Source of the DNA: Lacticaseibacillus paracasei subsp. paracasei | Lineage (GTDB): Bacteria; Bacillota; Bacilli; Lactobacillales; Lactobacillaceae | Direction: 5' to 3' | DNA: 64,000 bases | Assembly: GCF_000829035.1 (NCBI RefSeq) | Contig: NZ_AP012541.1 | Span: 2,294,001-2,358,000 of the forward strand | Shown: piece after piece, positions 33,796-43,357 of the stretch | Numbering within the stretch: position 1 is the stretch's first letter | How the letters are laid out: each line of letters starts with the position of its first letter | Position numbers and translations under genes: made by a program | The notes under the pieces: model-generated | Told to the model about the DNA's origin: nothing | Databases searched by the model: none | Seen by the model: the letters and a program-made list of their open reading frames with translations, nothing else

Positions 33796-35001
33796 ATGTC
33801 AAAAAAACCGTCCGGCCATACGCGGCTGATCGTTGGCATCGGCGTTGCATGGCTGTTTGATGCCATGGATGTTGGCATGTTAAGTTTCGTCATTGCAGCC
33901 TTACATAGCGAATGGCAATTAAGTACGGTGCAAATGGGCTGGATTGGCAGTGTCAGTTCAATCGGGATGGCCGTTGGTGCCATTTTGTTCGGGATGATGG
34001 CGGACCGTTTTGGCCGTAAAGCGATCTTGATTCTTACTTTGCTAGTTTTTTCAATTGGCAGCGGCATTTCTGCCTTCGCCACAAGTTACGGCATTTTTCT
34101 TGGTTTGCGATTCATCATCGGTGCAGGCCTCGGTGGCGAGCTACCAGTGGCATCAACCTTGGTTTCAGAAAGTGTGCCAGTTGAAAAACGTGGTCGTAGT
34201 GTTGTCCTGTTGGAAAGTTTCTGGGCTGCCGGTTGGCTGTTAGCAGCCATTATTTCTTACTTCATTATGCCAATCTGGGGCTGGCGCGTTGCCGTCTTTG
34301 CCACTGGTTTAGCCGGACTCTATGCGTTTTATTTTCGTGAAGGCATCAACGAATCGCATGTCTTTAAAAAAGTGGCGCGGCCCGGCTTGCTCAAAACCCT
34401 CAGCACCCTTTGGCGCCCGCCTTATGTTCGCGCAACCTTGATGCTGTGGATCGTCTGGTTCATGGTAGTCTTCTCTTACTATGGCATGTTTCTTTGGCTG
34501 CCAAGTGTCATGGTACTCAAAGGATTTAGTCTGATTAATAGTTTTGGTTACGTCTTAATCATGACGCTTGCGCAGTTGCCTGGCTATTTCGTCGCTGCTT
34601 GGTTAATTGAAAAATGGGGACGTAAAATGGTGCTGAGTCTGTTTCTGCTAGGCACAGCCGCCAGCGCATTAGGCTTTGGCCTAGCCACCGGTTTGCCAAT
34701 GCTACTGACTGCCGGTATGTTGCTCTCCTTCTTCAATCTCGGAGCTTGGGGCGCGTTATACGCGTATTCTCCTGAACAATACCCAACTGTTGTCCGCAGC
34801 AGTGGTTCCGGTATGGCCGCCGGTATCGGCCGCATCGGTGGTGTGGTTGGACCGTTGTTAGTCGGTCATCTTTTGGGATCACACTGGTCAGTTGGCGGCA
34901 TCTTTAGCATTTTCACCGCCGCCATCCTCATAGCAGTCCTAGCAATTGTCTTCCTCGGCCAAGAAACCATGGGCGTGAAACTTGCCGACACGCTTGAATA
35001 G
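33796..35001 (+). CDS. niaP: Niacin transporter NiaP (MFS)
   Basis: MFS importer for nicotinate/nicotinamide. It has 401 residues and 12 helices. Closely similar in my memory to B. subtilis NiaP (YceI): VAWLFDAMDVGMLSFVIAAL at the N-terminus, WIGSVSSIGMAVGAILFG, motif A GMMADRFGRK, GLGGELPVASTLVSESVPVE, VVFSYYGMFLWLPSVM and GAWGALYAYSPEQYPT. It is monocistronic, with a consensus-like promoter and a perfect palindrome in the leader, suggesting repression when niacin is plentiful. Confidence 0.9.
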   Translation: MSKKPSGHTRLIVGIGVAWLFDAMDVGMLSFVIAALHSEWQLSTVQMGWIGSVSSIGMAVGAILFGMMADRFGRKAILILTLLVFSIGSGISAFATSYGIFLGLRFIIGAGLGGELPVASTLVSESVPVEKRGRSVVLLESFWAAGWLLAAIISYFIMPIWGWRVAVFATGLAGLYAFYFREGINESHVFKKVARPGLLKTLSTLWRPPYVRATLMLWIVWFMVVFSYYGMFLWLPSVMVLKGFSLINSFGYVLIMTLAQLPGYFVAAWLIEKWGRKMVLSLFLLGTAASALGFGLATGLPMLLTAGMLLSFFNLGAWGALYAYSPEQYPTVVRSSGSGMAAGIGRIGGVVGPLLVGHLLGSHWSVGGIFSIFTAAILIAVLAIVFLGQETMGVKLADTLE

Positions 35002-35014
35002 TCTCAACAGCCAA

Positions 35015-35064
35015 CAAAAAAGCCTTGTAATTTGCGGGAATTCCCGCAGACTGCAAGGCTTTTT
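35015..35064. terminator. Bidirectional terminator, niaP/gabD
   Basis: AAAAAAGCCTTG...GCGGGAATTCCCGC...CAAGGCTTTTT between convergent genes. Confidence 0.9.
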
Positions 35065-35071
35065 ACTGAAG

Positions 35072-36445
35072 TTAACGCCGTAATGCGCGAGTAACCGTTT
35101 GTTCATTAACAAACGTGAATAACCCGAGATCGCCAAGTTCACGTCCATAGCCGGAGTTCTTCACACCGCCGAATGGCAATTCAGCATTATAGTTTTGGCT
35201 TTGATTGGCACCAACCATGCCGGTTTCAATCCGAGCTGCGACTTCTGCTGCGTGATTAGTGTCACCCGCAAAGACTGCGCCCCCCAAGCCATAAGGCACA
35301 TCATTGGCCAGTTCAACCGCTTCATCTTCACTGTGAACCTTGTAAACGCAGGCAACTGGTCCAAACAATTCGGTACGATAAGCCGGATTGTCCTGATCAA
35401 TGTCAGTCAAAATAGTCGGCTGGAAGAAAGCGCCTGGCAAATCAACCGGGGTATTGCCATAAACCACTTTAGCACCGTGAGCAATAGCTTCGTCAACTTG
35501 CTTCTGCAACTTGTCCTTCGCCTTTTGGCTGGTCATCGGGCCAACATTAACTGTGGGATCACTCGGATCGCCAATTTTAAGATTCTCAAAGCCTTTCTTC
35601 AAACCGGCCACAAAATCATCGTAATATTTATCTAAAACAATGAACCGTTTCGAACTGGTGCAGACTTGGCCGCAATTCATTAACCGCGTCTTGATAGCTT
35701 CAGGAATCACAGTATCAAGATCGGCCCCGTCAAGTACCAAGAAGGCATCCATTCCGCCAAGTTCCAGCAACGACTTCTTCAGATATTTGCCAGCAAGTGC
35801 TGCCACTTGCGAACCTGCTCGCTCTGAACCAGTCAGGCAGACCCCAGCAACCCGCGGATCTTTAATGAATGTTTCACTATCCGCATGGCCAATCAAGGCA
35901 ATTTGGAAGGCGCCCTTATCAGCACCGCCACCCAGTACAGCCTTTTCAAATTCAAGCCCACTAGCTGGCACATTGCTCGATGGTTTGATGATGACTGCAT
36001 TACCAACCATAAAGTTCGGTGCAAACACGCGCATCAATTGATAATAAGGGAAATTCCATGGTTCAACCCCAAAAACAATCCCGCTTGCAAGATGGTTAAT
36101 CACAACAGCACCAGCAGTACTATTGATCGGTTGCGGCTGCAACAAAGCCGGCGCCCGATCAGCATACATGTCCGCAATCTCAGCACAGAGTTCCACTTCA
36201 AAAAGTGCTTCTTCCGTGCGCTTACCCATTTCTCGCGTAATAATCGCTGCCATTTCGTCAGCGTTATTGCGGAAATAGGCAGCAACTGCATGTAATGTTG
36301 CTGCACGCGTTGCTGGATTGACGTTCCGCTCCTGCTTGTAAAAAGCGTGCCCAGTTGCCAACATCTCGCTAATTTGCGTCGGTGTGGTATTTGAGTATGT
36401 TTTTTCTAAGGTATTCGTGTTCGGATCAATGGTCTGATAAGCCAT
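35072..36445 (-). CDS. gabD: NAD(P)-dependent aldehyde dehydrogenase, succinate-semialdehyde type
   Basis: Oxidises an aldehyde, probably succinic semialdehyde, to the acid. It has 457 residues with the ALDH fold: VEPWNFPYYQLMRVFAPN (cofactor site), FTGSERAG-like LTGSERAGSQVAA, catalytic Glu in LLELGGMDAFLVL and catalytic Cys in MNCGQVCTSSKRF. The PFGGVKNSGYGRELG end is typical of GabD/YneI-type enzymes. The start at 36445 has AGGGAG 11 bases upstream, inside a cre-like site. The substrate is inferred from family. Confidence 0.85.
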   Translation of the reverse strand: MAYQTIDPNTNTLEKTYSNTTPTQISEMLATGHAFYKQERNVNPATRAATLHAVAAYFRNNADEMAAIITREMGKRTEEALFEVELCAEIADMYADRAPALLQPQPINSTAGAVVINHLASGIVFGVEPWNFPYYQLMRVFAPNFMVGNAVIIKPSSNVPASGLEFEKAVLGGGADKGAFQIALIGHADSETFIKDPRVAGVCLTGSERAGSQVAALAGKYLKKSLLELGGMDAFLVLDGADLDTVIPEAIKTRLMNCGQVCTSSKRFIVLDKYYDDFVAGLKKGFENLKIGDPSDPTVNVGPMTSQKAKDKLQKQVDEAIAHGAKVVYGNTPVDLPGAFFQPTILTDIDQDNPAYRTELFGPVACVYKVHSEDEAVELANDVPYGLGGAVFAGDTNHAAEVAARIETGMVGANQSQNYNAELPFGGVKNSGYGRELGDLGLFTFVNEQTVTRALRR

Positions 36446-36448
36446 AAT

Positions 36449-36462
36449 TGAAAGCGCTCCCT
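36449..36462 (-). promoter_or_regulatory. cre-like site overlapping the gabD ribosome binding site
   Basis: TGAAAGCGCTCCCT matches the CcpA cre consensus in its first ten bases and lies four bases before the start codon (plus-strand reading). It would place the gene under catabolite repression by roadblock. Confidence 0.45.
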
Positions 36463-36582
36463 TCATATACTTACTTAATCATAGCTTATTCACGCCTCAT
36501 ATGCCAACTTTAGCAAATTAATTTACTGGCTTTTAATAACGTCCACGCAGCAATTGGTCTATATCTTTTGATACATCGGATC

Positions 36583-36612
36583 AAAAAAAGACCCGCAGCG
36601 AGTGCGGATCTT
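36583..36612 (-). terminator. Intrinsic terminator of rplK-rplA
   Basis: Minus strand GATCCGC-ACTCGCT-GCGGGTC followed by seven T, about 20 bp after rplA. Confidence 0.9.
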
Positions 36613-36632
36613 CATGTCGTGCTAGATTCAGA

Positions 36633-37322
36633 TTAGAAGTCTGAAGGGTTAACCTTGATGCCGGGTGCCATGGTAGCAGTCAGCGCCAAGCTCTTGATGT
36701 AAATCCCCTTCGTGCTTGCTGGACGAGCTTTCAAGACAATATCATTCATTGCTTTGAAGTTCTCAAGCAGCTTGTCAGCATCGAAGCTCTTCTTACCGAT
36801 TGGGGCATGGATGATACCAGCCTTGTCAACACGGTAAGCAACCTGCCCAGCCTTGATGTCCTTAACTGCTTTAGCAGTGTCCATCGTAACTGTGCCAGTC
36901 TTAGGGTTTGGCATTAAGCCTTTTGGTCCAAGGACACGGCCTAAACGACCAACTTGAGCCATCATTGGCGGTGTTGCAACGGCAACGTCAAAGTCCAACC
37001 AGCCGTCTTGGATCTTCTGAACTAAGTCTTCAGCACCAACGATGTCAGCGCCTGCGTCTTCAGCAGCCTTGGCTTGGTCGCCTTGTGCAAAAACGATCAC
37101 CTTAGCAGTTTTACCAGTTCCGTTTGGCAGCACAACGGCGCCACGAATCTGCTGATCAGCCTGCTTTGGATCAACGTTCAAGCGATAAGCAACTTCAACG
37201 GTTTCATCGAACTTAGCAAAGTCGATTTTCTTAAGCAAGTCCACCGCTTCTTCAGGGGTGTACTGCTTGGTCGGGTCAACGGCCTTAGCAGCCTCTAAAT
37301 ACTTTTTACCTTTTTTAGCCAT
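36633..37322 (-). CDS. rplA: 50S ribosomal protein L1
   Basis: Binds 23S rRNA at the L1 stalk and can repress its own mRNA. It has 229 residues. Seen: [20 protein letters not shown], the L1 signature region [20 protein letters not shown], and [20 protein letters not shown] with [16 protein letters not shown]. The start at 37322 has AAGGAGG upstream. It is cotranscribed with rplK. Confidence 0.98.
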   Translation of the reverse strand: MAKKGKKYLEAAKAVDPTKQYTPEEAVDLLKKIDFAKFDETVEVAYRLNVDPKQADQQIRGAVVLPNGTGKTAKVIVFAQGDQAKAAEDAGADIVGAEDLVQKIQDGWLDFDVAVATPPMMAQVGRLGRVLGPKGLMPNPKTGTVTMDTAKAVKDIKAGQVAYRVDKAGIIHAPIGKKSFDADKLLENFKAMNDIVLKARPASTKGIYIKSLALTATMAPGIKVNPSDF

Positions 37323-37342
37323 TCTGGGTTTTCCTCCTTGCA

Positions 37343-37410
37343 AATGTGGTCACTGGGAGATAAGTTTTTCTCCCTTCCACCTGATTCGCTCAGCTTTCAC
37401 TGAGAATCCG
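37343..37410 (-). promoter_or_regulatory. Two hairpins between rplK and rplA
   Basis: Minus strand GATTCTCAG-TGAAAG-CTGAGCGAATC (37410-37385) and GGGAGA-AAAACTTA-TCTCCC (37372-37353). They lie ahead of the rplA ribosome binding site and could be the L1 binding site for feedback. They lack a T run, so they are not terminators. Confidence 0.4.
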
Positions 37411-37421
37411 AACAGTGCGTC

Positions 37422-37847
37422 TTAGCCTTCGACTTCGAAGCCCATGGAACGAGCTGTTCCTTCAACCATGCGCATAGCCGCTTCAACATCGGCAGCGTTA
37501 AGGTCTTGCATCTTTGTTTCGGCGATTTCCTTGACCTGATCCTTGGTTACCTTAGCAACCTTTTTGGTGTTTGGTTCGCCGGAACCGTGTTCAACACCAG
37601 CAGCCTTCTTCAAAAGAACAGCAGCCGGTGGGGTCTTGGTGACGAAATCGAATGAACGATCTTCGTACACAGTGATCACAACTGGGATAATCATGCCGGC
37701 CTGGTCAGCCGTACGTGCATTGAAATCCTTAGTGAACCCCATAATATTGATACCGGCTTGCCCAAGAGCAGGGCCAACCGGAGGAGCTGGGGTTGCTTTC
37801 CCAGCAGGAATTTGGAGTTTGACAATGTTTGCTACTTTTTTAGCCAC
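37422..37847 (-). CDS. rplK: 50S ribosomal protein L11
   Basis: Part of the GTPase-associated centre. It has 141 residues with [20 protein letters not shown] and [19 protein letters not shown] at the N-terminus, and the L11 RNA-binding end [20 protein letters not shown]. The ribosome binding site is AAGGAGG. It is the first gene of this two-gene unit; nusG, its usual neighbour, is 10 kb away. Confidence 0.98.
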   Translation of the reverse strand: MAKKVANIVKLQIPAGKATPAPPVGPALGQAGINIMGFTKDFNARTADQAGMIIPVVITVYEDRSFDFVTKTPPAAVLLKKAAGVEHGSGEPNTKKVAKVTKDQVKEIAETKMQDLNAADVEAAMRMVEGTARSMGFEVEG

Positions 37848-38059
37848 GAGACATACCTCCTTAAGTCCGTGATGTGGTTATGATGGCCAGAAGTTTTGGC
37901 CTCCCACGCGTATGCTGAAAACATACTTGAATAGATTATCATTTTACGGGGTAAAACACAAGTTAAACTCGTAAAAGCACGTGAACCAGTAGGACTCACA
38001 TTCCAACGATAACAAACACATTCTTGTTAATGATTCTATTTTGTGCGGTTTGTTTCCGA

Positions 38060-38139
38060 CATTCCGAGCGGTCACATAGCGTCGGGGGCTGGCGACCGCG
38101 AAGCTAGAGCTGTAGGCACAGTTTTGAACTCGCGTACGT
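38060..38139. repeat. Truncated structured repeat (copy C2) at the 3' end of mgtA
   Basis: CTGGCGACCGCGAAGCTAGA followed by GGCACAGTTTTGAACTCGCG matches the core of C1 (4755-4801). A GCTGT/ACAGC stem (38109-38145) runs into the mgtA stop codon. The distal hairpin and closing stems are missing. 37848-38059 holds the rplK upstream region and nothing else recognisable. Confidence 0.6.
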
Positions 38140-40770
38140 TCACAGCCATGGCCGTCCACGTTTGAGGTAACCCGCTTTTGCCCATTCGACCATCCCCAGA
38201 TAGACTAAGACAATGATGACGGCGCCTGGCCAGTAAGCTGCTGGGAGGATGCCGAAGTCGAAGGCTTTGTGGAGCGGGGAAAGAATCAGGAAGAGGCCGA
38301 CTAATAGCGCCATCATAGTGGAGAGAATCACGATAGCTGAAGCTGGGACGCGCCAGAATGGTACTTTACGGGTACGCAGGACATGAATGACCAATGATTG
38401 TGTGCAGAGTCCAACCACAAACCAACCTGCCTGAAACATGTGTTCTGCAGGTAAACTCGCGGCATGTGCGCCAACGCCCAGTCCGAACCATAAGAACAGG
38501 AAGGTGGTAATATCGAAAATCGAGCTTAGTGGTCCAAACGTCAGGGCATAGCGCAGTAGACCATCGGCCCGCCATGGTGTCGGCTTCGCGAGCGTGTCAT
38601 CATCGACATTGTCCCAAGGAATGGTCATTTGCGAGGTGTCATAAATCAGGTTTTGAAGCAACAGTTGGATGGACAGCATAGGCAAAAATGGCAAGAAAAT
38701 GCTGGCAATAAGTACGGAAAACGCGTTCCCAAAGTTAGAGGCGATCGTCATTTTAATGTACTTCATGGCATTAGCATAAACGCGACGACCCTCAACAATA
38801 CCGTCTTCCAACACCAGCAGACTCTTTTCAAGCAAAATAATGCCACTGACATCCTTGGTAATATCCGCCGCGGTATCGACGCTGATACCGACATCGGCTT
38901 CACGCAAAGCGGCGGTGTCATTGATGCCGTCAACCATATACCCTACCGTATGCCCAGCCCCTTGAGTTGTCTTGATGATGCGGGCTTTCTGCATCGGACT
39001 CAGTTTCACGAAAAGATCAGTGGTTTCAACAGCTTCGAGCAAATCATTATCGGTCATGGCGTCCACTTCATTGCCGCTGATCACTGCTTGCTCAGGAATC
39101 CCGACTTCTTCGGCTACGTGTTGGGTGATGATCGCATTGTCACCTGTCAGCACTTTCACACGAACGCCATGAGCATGCAGCAAGCTGACCGCTTCTTTGG
39201 CGTCTGGCTTGGCGGGATCGAGAAAGCCCAAAAAGCCTGCCATGACCATATGTTGCTCATCATCAGTCGTGTAAATGCGTTGTTCATGGACATCCGTGCG
39301 ATAGGCAACCACAATCATGCGCATGCCTTGCCCACTCATCATGGCATTGGTTTGCTCAAGCTGACGTTTGCGTTCGTCAGTCAACGGTAGGATCTCACCA
39401 TGAAGCTGAACCTGATCACAGACCGCCAACATTTCTTCAAAGGCACCTTTTGTGATCATCCATTGGTGGTCGTGATTGGCTACCACCACTGTCAGTCGCC
39501 GGCGTTCAAAATCAAACGGAATTTCATCAATTTTTTCTAATCCCGCTGGCAAGTCCACAATTTCGTCGTGATGTTCTTTCACATAATCAACCACGGCTGT
39601 ATCCATGAGATTGTGCCAACCGGTTTGATAATTAGCATTCATATAAGCCAACCGCAGCACTGCTGGATCGGTTTTGCCGGTGGCATCCACATACCGCATC
39701 ACCACAACCCGGTCCTCAGTGATCGTGCCAGTTTTATCGGTAAAAAGCGTATCAATGGCGCCCAAATTTTGAATGGCATGTAGTCGTTTAACGATTACTT
39801 TCCGCTTCGACATCGCCAAGGCGCCTTTTGCTAAGTTGCTGTTGACAATCATTGGCAACATTTCCGGCGTGAGTCCAACGGCCACTGCTATTGCGAAGTA
39901 GAAAGCTTGTGACCAATCCTGCTTCGTCACGCCATTGATGACAAATACGACTGGTACGAGCACGAGCATCATCCCGATCAACAACCGACTGATGGCTCGC
40001 ATACCGCGCTCAAAACTGGTCGGATCCGTTTTGCCGCTAATCTGACTAGCCATATCGCCAAAGTACGTCGCATCCCCAGTCTTCAAAATAACCGCAGTCC
40101 CAGAACCGGAAATAACGTCTGTGCCCATAAAAACTAAATTAGGATAGTCAAAGACACTAATATCAGCATCCTGTTCGTAGACTTCAGCGCGCTTTTCCAC
40201 TGGCATCGCTTCGCCGGTGAACGAAGACTGGTTAATAAATAGATCGTGGGTGGCCACTAAATAGGCATCGGCCGGGATCATATCCCCAGTGGCAAGCTGG
40301 ACGACATCCCCTGGCACGACGTCATCCATCGACCGTTCCTGCGTCTGACCATCACGCGTCACCGCTGTTGTGTTCGCAATCAAGGCAGCCAAGGCATGGC
40401 TAGCTTTTTGAGAGCGGTATTCTTGCCAAAAATGAATCGTCACCGACAGCACAATCATCAGACTCATCATCATCGCGCCATCATAGTCAGCTGTCGCAGT
40501 CGATACTGCCACCAAAAAGGCCAACACCCAGACAAACGGTTCATTAAAAGCCGAAAGTAAAATCAAATACCATGGGCGCGGATGTTGGGTCACAACAGTA
40601 TTCGCGCCGACTGCTTCTAAGCGATCCGCAGCTTCGGTACTGCTCAAACCATCTGGATTGGTTTTCAATGCTTGGTAGACTGCTTGATCGCTCATTTGAC
40701 TGTAGCGCGTCAATGCTGCCGTTTTTTCTTGGGTCGAGGCGCCATGCCCCGACATCGTCTTCTTTAGCAT
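38140..40770 (-). CDS. mgtA: Magnesium-translocating P-type ATPase (MgtA/MgtB-like)
   Basis: P3B-type ATPase importing Mg2+. It has 876 residues: an N-terminal cation-ATPase domain (SDQAVYQALKTNPDGLSSTE), an actuator with TGEA in SSFTGEAMPVEKR, the phosphorylation motif FTDKTGTITEDRV, LTGDNAIITQHVAEEVGIP, and VGYMVDGINDTAALREADVG. The last stands where most P-type ATPases have GDGxND. It replaces Gly with Val-Asp-Gly, the usual MgtA form. Ten membrane helices are expected. The start at 40770 has AGGAG seven bases upstream. The last few codons abut repeat C2, so the C-terminus GRPWL may be repeat-derived. Confidence 0.92.
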   Translation of the reverse strand: MLKKTMSGHGASTQEKTAALTRYSQMSDQAVYQALKTNPDGLSSTEAADRLEAVGANTVVTQHPRPWYLILLSAFNEPFVWVLAFLVAVSTATADYDGAMMMSLMIVLSVTIHFWQEYRSQKASHALAALIANTTAVTRDGQTQERSMDDVVPGDVVQLATGDMIPADAYLVATHDLFINQSSFTGEAMPVEKRAEVYEQDADISVFDYPNLVFMGTDVISGSGTAVILKTGDATYFGDMASQISGKTDPTSFERGMRAISRLLIGMMLVLVPVVFVINGVTKQDWSQAFYFAIAVAVGLTPEMLPMIVNSNLAKGALAMSKRKVIVKRLHAIQNLGAIDTLFTDKTGTITEDRVVVMRYVDATGKTDPAVLRLAYMNANYQTGWHNLMDTAVVDYVKEHHDEIVDLPAGLEKIDEIPFDFERRRLTVVVANHDHQWMITKGAFEEMLAVCDQVQLHGEILPLTDERKRQLEQTNAMMSGQGMRMIVVAYRTDVHEQRIYTTDDEQHMVMAGFLGFLDPAKPDAKEAVSLLHAHGVRVKVLTGDNAIITQHVAEEVGIPEQAVISGNEVDAMTDNDLLEAVETTDLFVKLSPMQKARIIKTTQGAGHTVGYMVDGINDTAALREADVGISVDTAADITKDVSGIILLEKSLLVLEDGIVEGRRVYANAMKYIKMTIASNFGNAFSVLIASIFLPFLPMLSIQLLLQNLIYDTSQMTIPWDNVDDDTLAKPTPWRADGLLRYALTFGPLSSIFDITTFLFLWFGLGVGAHAASLPAEHMFQAGWFVVGLCTQSLVIHVLRTRKVPFWRVPASAIVILSTMMALLVGLFLILSPLHKAFDFGILPAAYWPGAVIIVLVYLGMVEWAKAGYLKRGRPWL

Positions 40771-41032
40771 GCTTATTCTCCTATAAGATACGCTGGCAGG
40801 CCAAGAAACCGTCACCATGAGGACAATAGAAAAATGAGCTTGATACACCCATTCTTTCCGTGATCATGTATGATGAGGTTGTTGAACGTGCTAGCATATG
40901 CGCTTAAGTATCCCCCAAACGTGTAAGCGTGCGGGCAATTAACTTTAACAAAAGGTTACCGTGAATGTAAGATAGTTGTCAAAGATAACCATAGTAAGGA
41001 AAGCCTAAAAATTTTTAAAGGGGAGGTTCATG

Positions 41033-42496
41033 ATGCAAAAATCTGCACTTGATCAAGCCGCTGCTATTCGCGCCGGGGTGCTGTCTCCAGCAGAATTGAT
41101 TGATAGTACTCGTGAGAAAATGACGGCATTAAACCCAGCGCTCAATGCCATTACCTGGACCCGTTTTGAAGCAGCCAAGCAGGACGCCAATCAACTGGAA
41201 GATCACGGTCAACCGTTTTTCGGCATGCCGTTGATCCTTAAAGGCTTGGGTCAAGACTTTGCTGGCGCTCCAGCAACTTTTGGCAGTCGCTTCTTCGCCA
41301 AGGCCAAGTCCGAACACACCAATAACTTTGTTAAGGCCTTGCAACGGCTAGGCTTCATCATCGTTGGTCAAAGTAATGTACCGGAATTTGGTTTTAAAAA
41401 CATCACAGATGCAGAACTTTATGGTCCCGCCCGCAACCCGTGGAACCACGACTATTCGCCAGGTGGCTCTTCCGGTGGCGCAGCAGCGGTTGTGGCTTCA
41501 GGTATTAGTCCGCTGGCAACCGGTTCTGATGGTGGCGGTTCGATTCGCATTCCCGCTTCTTTTTCCGGCTTGATCGGTTTGAAGCCAACCCGTGGCCGCG
41601 TGCCAACCGGACCTGGTGAGTGGCGTGGCTGGCAAGGAGCATCCATCAACTTCGCCTTGACGAAAACCATGGCCGATACAGCGGCGCTACTTCGTGGGCT
41701 TGCCACAACCCAGCTAGCTGCTCCCTTCATCGCGCCCCCATTACGCTTAGATCTTGTTGGCGATGCACGACCACTGAAGATTGCTTACACCACAACATCG
41801 CCTGTTGGCACCCCTGTCAGTGACACCGCTGTTAAAGCCGTCGAAACCGCGGCGGATGCGTTGCGAGCAGCAGGACACCAAGTCGTTGCGGCTGCCCCTG
41901 ATGTTGACGGTACTGCTTTAATGAAGGCGTACTACATGATGAACGGCGGCGAAACTGCGGCCATGTTTCAGGCATTTGCCGCCCAAACTGGCAAGCAGGC
42001 CACCGCCGCCGACATGGAGTTGATAACTTGGGTGATCTATCAGGCCGGCTTGCACACCTCTGCAGCAGACTACAGTCTCTCACTTGGTGCTTGGGATCGC
42101 GCAGCAGAAGCATACAGCCATTTTCATGAGAGCTACGACTTGCTGCTGAGTCCAACAACAGCCAAAACAGCGCCCCGCATCGATGCCGTTTTACAATCGC
42201 CGGCCATCGTTGCTAAAATGCAACACGCCGCTGAGCTGGCACCGCAGGAACAACAAGAGCTGATTTGGGATCTTTTTGAACCCAGTCTTGAATATTCGCC
42301 ATTCACGCAACAAGCCAATCTAACCGGTGCGCCCGCAATCAGCTTGCCGACCGCCATCTCACCTGAAGGCTTACCACTGGGCATCCAATTCACCGCCGCC
42401 AAAGGCCGCGAAGATCAGCTCCTGCGCATCGGCTACTGGTTTGAACAACAAGGCTTGTTGAAAATGTTACCTGCATCGCTAAAGGAGAAGATCTAA
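41033..42496 (+). CDS. Amidase (amidase signature family)
   Basis: Hydrolyses an amide bond. It has 487 residues with the amidase-signature Ser-cisSer-Lys triad: Lys in FGMPLILKGLGQ, cis-Ser in GSDGGGSIRIPA and nucleophile Ser region in SPGGSSGGAAAVVASG. The C-terminal substrate region is divergent, so the substrate is unknown; no GatB or GatC is nearby, so it is not GatA. The ATG at 41033 is preferred (GGAGG six bases upstream) over the one at 41030. Its stop codon overlaps the next start. Confidence 0.88.
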   Translation: MQKSALDQAAAIRAGVLSPAELIDSTREKMTALNPALNAITWTRFEAAKQDANQLEDHGQPFFGMPLILKGLGQDFAGAPATFGSRFFAKAKSEHTNNFVKALQRLGFIIVGQSNVPEFGFKNITDAELYGPARNPWNHDYSPGGSSGGAAAVVASGISPLATGSDGGGSIRIPASFSGLIGLKPTRGRVPTGPGEWRGWQGASINFALTKTMADTAALLRGLATTQLAAPFIAPPLRLDLVGDARPLKIAYTTTSPVGTPVSDTAVKAVETAADALRAAGHQVVAAAPDVDGTALMKAYYMMNGGETAAMFQAFAAQTGKQATAADMELITWVIYQAGLHTSAADYSLSLGAWDRAAEAYSHFHESYDLLLSPTTAKTAPRIDAVLQSPAIVAKMQHAAELAPQEQQELIWDLFEPSLEYSPFTQQANLTGAPAISLPTAISPEGLPLGIQFTAAKGREDQLLRIGYWFEQQGLLKMLPASLKEKI

Positions 42497-42732
42497 TGGG
42501 CTCACTTGCTGAATGGTACCAACGCATTCCCACGCCTGATGATTTAACCCGAGTCGAATCACTTTTTGCTAACATTCAGGCGCAATTCCCGCAAATCGAC
42601 AAAGCCGGTTACGACCATAGCCAAATCATTCGCTTCCCATGGCACAAGCCACTAGACGAGCAGTTGATCCACGACCTCATCGCCTACACGATTGACCAAA
42701 AGAAAGATGCGACTACTTTCTGGCAGCGATAG
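42496..42732 (+). CDS. Hypothetical 78-residue protein coupled to the amidase
   Basis: Small soluble protein, not recognised. Seen: GSLAEWYQRIPTPDDLTRVE, an acidic/aromatic middle (HSQIIRFPWHKPLDEQLIHD) and no membrane helix or signal. AAGGAG within the amidase end precedes the ATG by 8 nt, and the genes overlap by one base, so it is translated with the amidase. It could be a partner or an independent protein. Confidence 0.7.
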   Translation: MGSLAEWYQRIPTPDDLTRVESLFANIQAQFPQIDKAGYDHSQIIRFPWHKPLDEQLIHDLIAYTIDQKKDATTFWQR

Positions 42733-42753
42733 ACGTGGCATTTTTCGGAAAAC

Positions 42754-42810
42754 AAAAAGCCTTGAATCCGATAGTATCTAACGTTTGCTATCCTCGAATC
42801 AAGGCTTTTT
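42754..42810. terminator. Bidirectional terminator, amidase unit/B12 operon
   Basis: AAAAAGCCTTGA...CGATAG pairs with CTATC...CAAGGCTTTTT between convergent units. Confidence 0.88.
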
Positions 42811-42820
42811 ATTTTGCACC

Positions 42821-43357
42821 TCACTTGCTTTTTACCTCATCCACTCCGGCCCTATAGTTCACGTACCGCGCCAGTGCGAACAGATAGTCGGACAAGCGAT
42901 TGCTGTATTGTAAGATCACGGAATCAAGCGGTTGACTCTCAGCATCCAACTGATCCAATGATCGCTCGGCGCGGCGGGCTACTGCTCGGCCATATTGTAA
43001 GGCTGCCGCCAGCGGATGGCCGCCAGGTAGCACAAAGGCCGTGATTTTCGGAACCGCCGCCATCATGTTATCAATCGCTAATTCCAATCCCTGTACGTGA
43101 TCTACGGTAATCGTCTGATGCTGCGGCACCGCAACATCTGCCAATAATTCGTACAACTCGCGCTGCCGAGCTTCGAGGTCCTCAGCCAACCAATCAAAGT
43201 CTGGCGTGGCTTTAGCCTGCGAGGCAACATAGCCCAGCCATGAATCAAGCTCGTCTAAATCACCTAATGCGACAATCTGGGGAGAAAACTTTGGCACCTT
43301 TTTCCCGTTAATCTGTTTAGTGGCACCATGGTCACCGACTTTTGTGTAAAGTTTCAA
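42821..43357 (-). CDS. PduO-type cob(I)alamin adenosyltransferase
   Basis: Makes adenosylcobalamin from cob(I)alamin and ATP. It has 178 residues. Seen: ATP motif LYTKVGDHGATKQING, GDLDELDSWLGYVAS, VLPGGHPLAAALQYGRAVAR and C-terminal QYSNRLSDYLFALARYVNYR. The start is TTG at 43357, with GAGGAGG eight bases upstream. It overlaps the preceding ECF gene by 26 bp. It is the last gene of nrdJ-lipoprotein-ECF S-adenosyltransferase, so its product would supply the NrdJ cofactor. Confidence 0.92.
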   Translation of the reverse strand: MKLYTKVGDHGATKQINGKKVPKFSPQIVALGDLDELDSWLGYVASQAKATPDFDWLAEDLEARQRELYELLADVAVPQHQTITVDHVQGLELAIDNMMAAVPKITAFVLPGGHPLAAALQYGRAVARRAERSLDQLDAESQPLDSVILQYSNRLSDYLFALARYVNYRAGVDEVKSK

